6,343 nucleotides of DNA from Halanaerobiales bacterium (GTDB taxonomy: Bacteria > Bacillota > Halanaerobiia > Halanaerobiales > JADQBU01), in NCBI GenBank assembly GCA_016278435.1, contig JADQBU010000013.1:1-6343 (forward strand), in the 5' to 3' direction. Both the position numbers and the translations under genes were made by a program. This document shows, piece after piece, positions 5,147 through 6,343 of this stretch. Below the pieces are notes generated by a model. That model did not search any database, had not been told where the DNA came from, and saw only the letters and a list, made by a program, of their open reading frames with translations. Positions within the stretch are counted from its first letter, which is position 1. Each line of letters starts with the position of its first letter.

Positions 5147-6343
5147 TACTTCCCACTCCATTTATTAGTTCAATTTTAAACTCCATGTTATCACTGAGAC
5201 GGTCCTCCCGCCAGATTGCTTCTGCAGCATAAACCCTGACCTCAACCTTTCCTTTCATCCCCTTAATCTGATTCAATATATCATAGAAACGGCTGAAATC
5301 GAGACTCCCTACCTGTCCTCTGGTATCAGGAAGAATCCCCTTCTTGATAGCATCACTATTAACCGTATCCAGCAGCTGTTCCAGGCTGTTTTCGATGGCC
5401 GAAGCCTCCTGGTCAGCATCTATGGTCCTGGCGGCAATCAGGGCACCTTTTTCATAGACTACGAAGTTCTTATTAAGCAAGAAACTGGCATAGAGTTTGT
5501 CATTTCTGGGTACATTGACCCGGGCCACCAGACTGACGATCGCCTTCTTACCCTCTTCCATATTATATAGTACACGAGCAGCGTTCATGATATCCTCTGT
5601 CTTCAACCAGAGGGCCATACCGCTCTTTTCATCGACCTGGATCTGCCGCTTTTTGGCCTCTTCATTGGCCTTGCTCAGAAAATCATTCAGAGCTGTAATC
5701 GTCTTTTCCTCAGATTGACCACCTTTAATTATATCAGAATAAATTATATCTCCGCGTTGATAAACGATATCTTCTCCCATATAATACATCATTCCGGCCT
5801 GATACTGACTGGCCAGTTCCTTGACCTGCTGGTAATCCTGATTGAGCTGGGCTATCTGGTCATTTAAGCGGTCGATCTCTTTCTCCAGTTCTTCACGCTG
5901 ATTCTGAAGGTTAGAGATTCTTTTTTCCAACTCCTGACGGTTACTTTCCAGGGTATCTATTTCCTGCCGGGCCTGTTCCAGATTATCCTTTACCTGTTCG
6001 AATTCAGCCTGGGTCGAAGCCAGTTTATCCCGCAGGTCATTCCTCTGCTCCTGCAGGGCGGCAAGTTCCTGTACCTTATTATCTATCTCCTGTTTCATAT
6101 CTGTTAATTCCTGGTCTTTCAGGGTTAACTGCTGGTTTAGGTTTTCCAGCCTCTGCAAAACTTCATTAATATTGAGCAGGGCTTCCCGCAGACCACTGTA
6201 AGTCATCAGGAGAATGGAAATCGAAAGTCCGGCGATGACAACCCCGGTTAAAACGGTAATGATAATTGATGAATACCTGGGGCGCAGGCCGAAGATAGAT
6301 ATGCGCTTTTTTCCGGCTTTCATCCCGATCCGGTCTCCCAGAT
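5124..6343 (-). CDS. DUF3084 membrane-anchored coiled-coil protein, 5' end beyond window
   Basis: The reading frame stays open to the right edge: six codons before the ATG at 6323 encode LGDRIG, which continues into MKAGKKRISIFGLRPR. In DUF3084 proteins this conserved segment follows a first membrane helix, so the ATG at 6323 is internal and the true start lies outside the window. Counting from that Met, a membrane helix spans about residues 18-41. A long coiled coil rich in Gln, Glu, Leu and Lys follows at about 45-175, and then a mixed alpha/beta C-terminal domain at about 176-385 (GEDIVYQRGDIIYSDIIKGG near its start). The family is known from cyanobacteria and, as I recall, Halanaerobiales; its function is unknown. 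The protein is probably anchored in the cytoplasmic membrane with the coiled coil outside the bilayer; the side was not determined. It overlaps the YqgF-like gene, suggesting linked production. Confidence 0.87.
   Translation of the reverse strand, partial: LGDRIGMKAGKKRISIFGLRPRYSSIIITVLTGVVIAGLSISILLMTYSGLREALLNINEVLQRLENLNQQLTLKDQELTDMKQEIDNKVQELAALQEQRNDLRDKLASTQAEFEQVKDNLEQARQEIDTLESNRQELEKRISNLQNQREELEKEIDRLNDQIAQLNQDYQQVKELASQYQAGMMYYMGEDIVYQRGDIIYSDIIKGGQSEEKTITALNDFLSKANEEAKKRQIQVDEKSGMALWLKTEDIMNAARVLYNMEEGKKAIVSLVARVNVPRNDKLYASFLLNKNFVVYEKGALIAARTIDADQEASAIENSLEQLLDTVNSDAIKKGILPDTRGQVGSLDFSRFYDILNQIKGMKGKVEVRVYAAEAIWREDRLSDNMEFKIELINGVGSNDNNTGD
5155..5158 (-). promoter_or_regulatory. 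Ribosome binding site inside the DUF3084 gene
   Basis: GGAG on the minus strand lies 9 nt before the ATG at 5146, within the last codons of the DUF3084 gene. The alternative ATG at 5161 has only A/T-rich sequence upstream. This decides the start of the YqgF-like gene. Confidence 0.6.

Noticed and set aside
5161..5161. ATG at 5161 as the start of the YqgF-like gene
   Set aside because: No SD precedes it, while the ATG at 5146 has GGAG 9 nt upstream and starts right before the conserved first strand.

Overview
The window looks like chromosomal DNA of a diderm, halophilic Firmicute, most likely of the Halanaerobiales. This is inferred from three things. First, a very acidic surface protein joins an SLH domain and a helical stalk to a predicted outer-membrane beta-barrel, the OmpM architecture that anchors the outer membrane in diderm Firmicutes. 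Second, there is a DUF3084 membrane/coiled-coil protein, a family I associate with cyanobacteria and Halanaerobiales. Third, the promoters look Firmicute-like (SigH type) and the Shine-Dalgarno (SD) sites are strong. No rRNA, tRNA, CRISPR array, insertion sequence or phage gene was seen.

All convincing genes are on the minus strand, so transcription runs from 6343 towards 1. In that order: a DUF3084 protein cut by the right edge (6343-5124); a short YqgF/RuvC-like RNase H-fold protein overlapping it by 23 bp (5146-4748); a 12-helix MFS transporter (4693-3443); a 429-bp intergenic region; an 857-residue OmpM-like protein (3013-440); a rho-independent terminator (417-386); and the start of an unrecognised secreted protein cut by the left edge (359-1).

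The intergenic region 3014-3442 is the least ordinary part. It carries two near-identical SigH-type promoters 97 bp apart, a perfect 8-bp palindrome between them, and then a leader of about 250 nt. The leader contains several inverted repeats, a strong SD sequence with no start codon, a C-rich stretch complementary to the ompM-like gene's own SD, and a possible 35-codon upstream ORF whose stop codon overlaps the ompM-like start codon. This suggests that the abundant outer-membrane anchor protein is controlled both at transcription (stationary-phase or transition-state sigma factor) and at translation or mRNA structure. The regulatory reading is inference; the sequence elements are seen directly.

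The DUF3084 and YqgF-like genes appear translationally coupled and may form one transcript with the transporter. DUF3084 and OmpM-like genes lying close together, plus a secreted protein downstream, would fit the edge of a cell-envelope gene cluster, but the window is too short to prove this.
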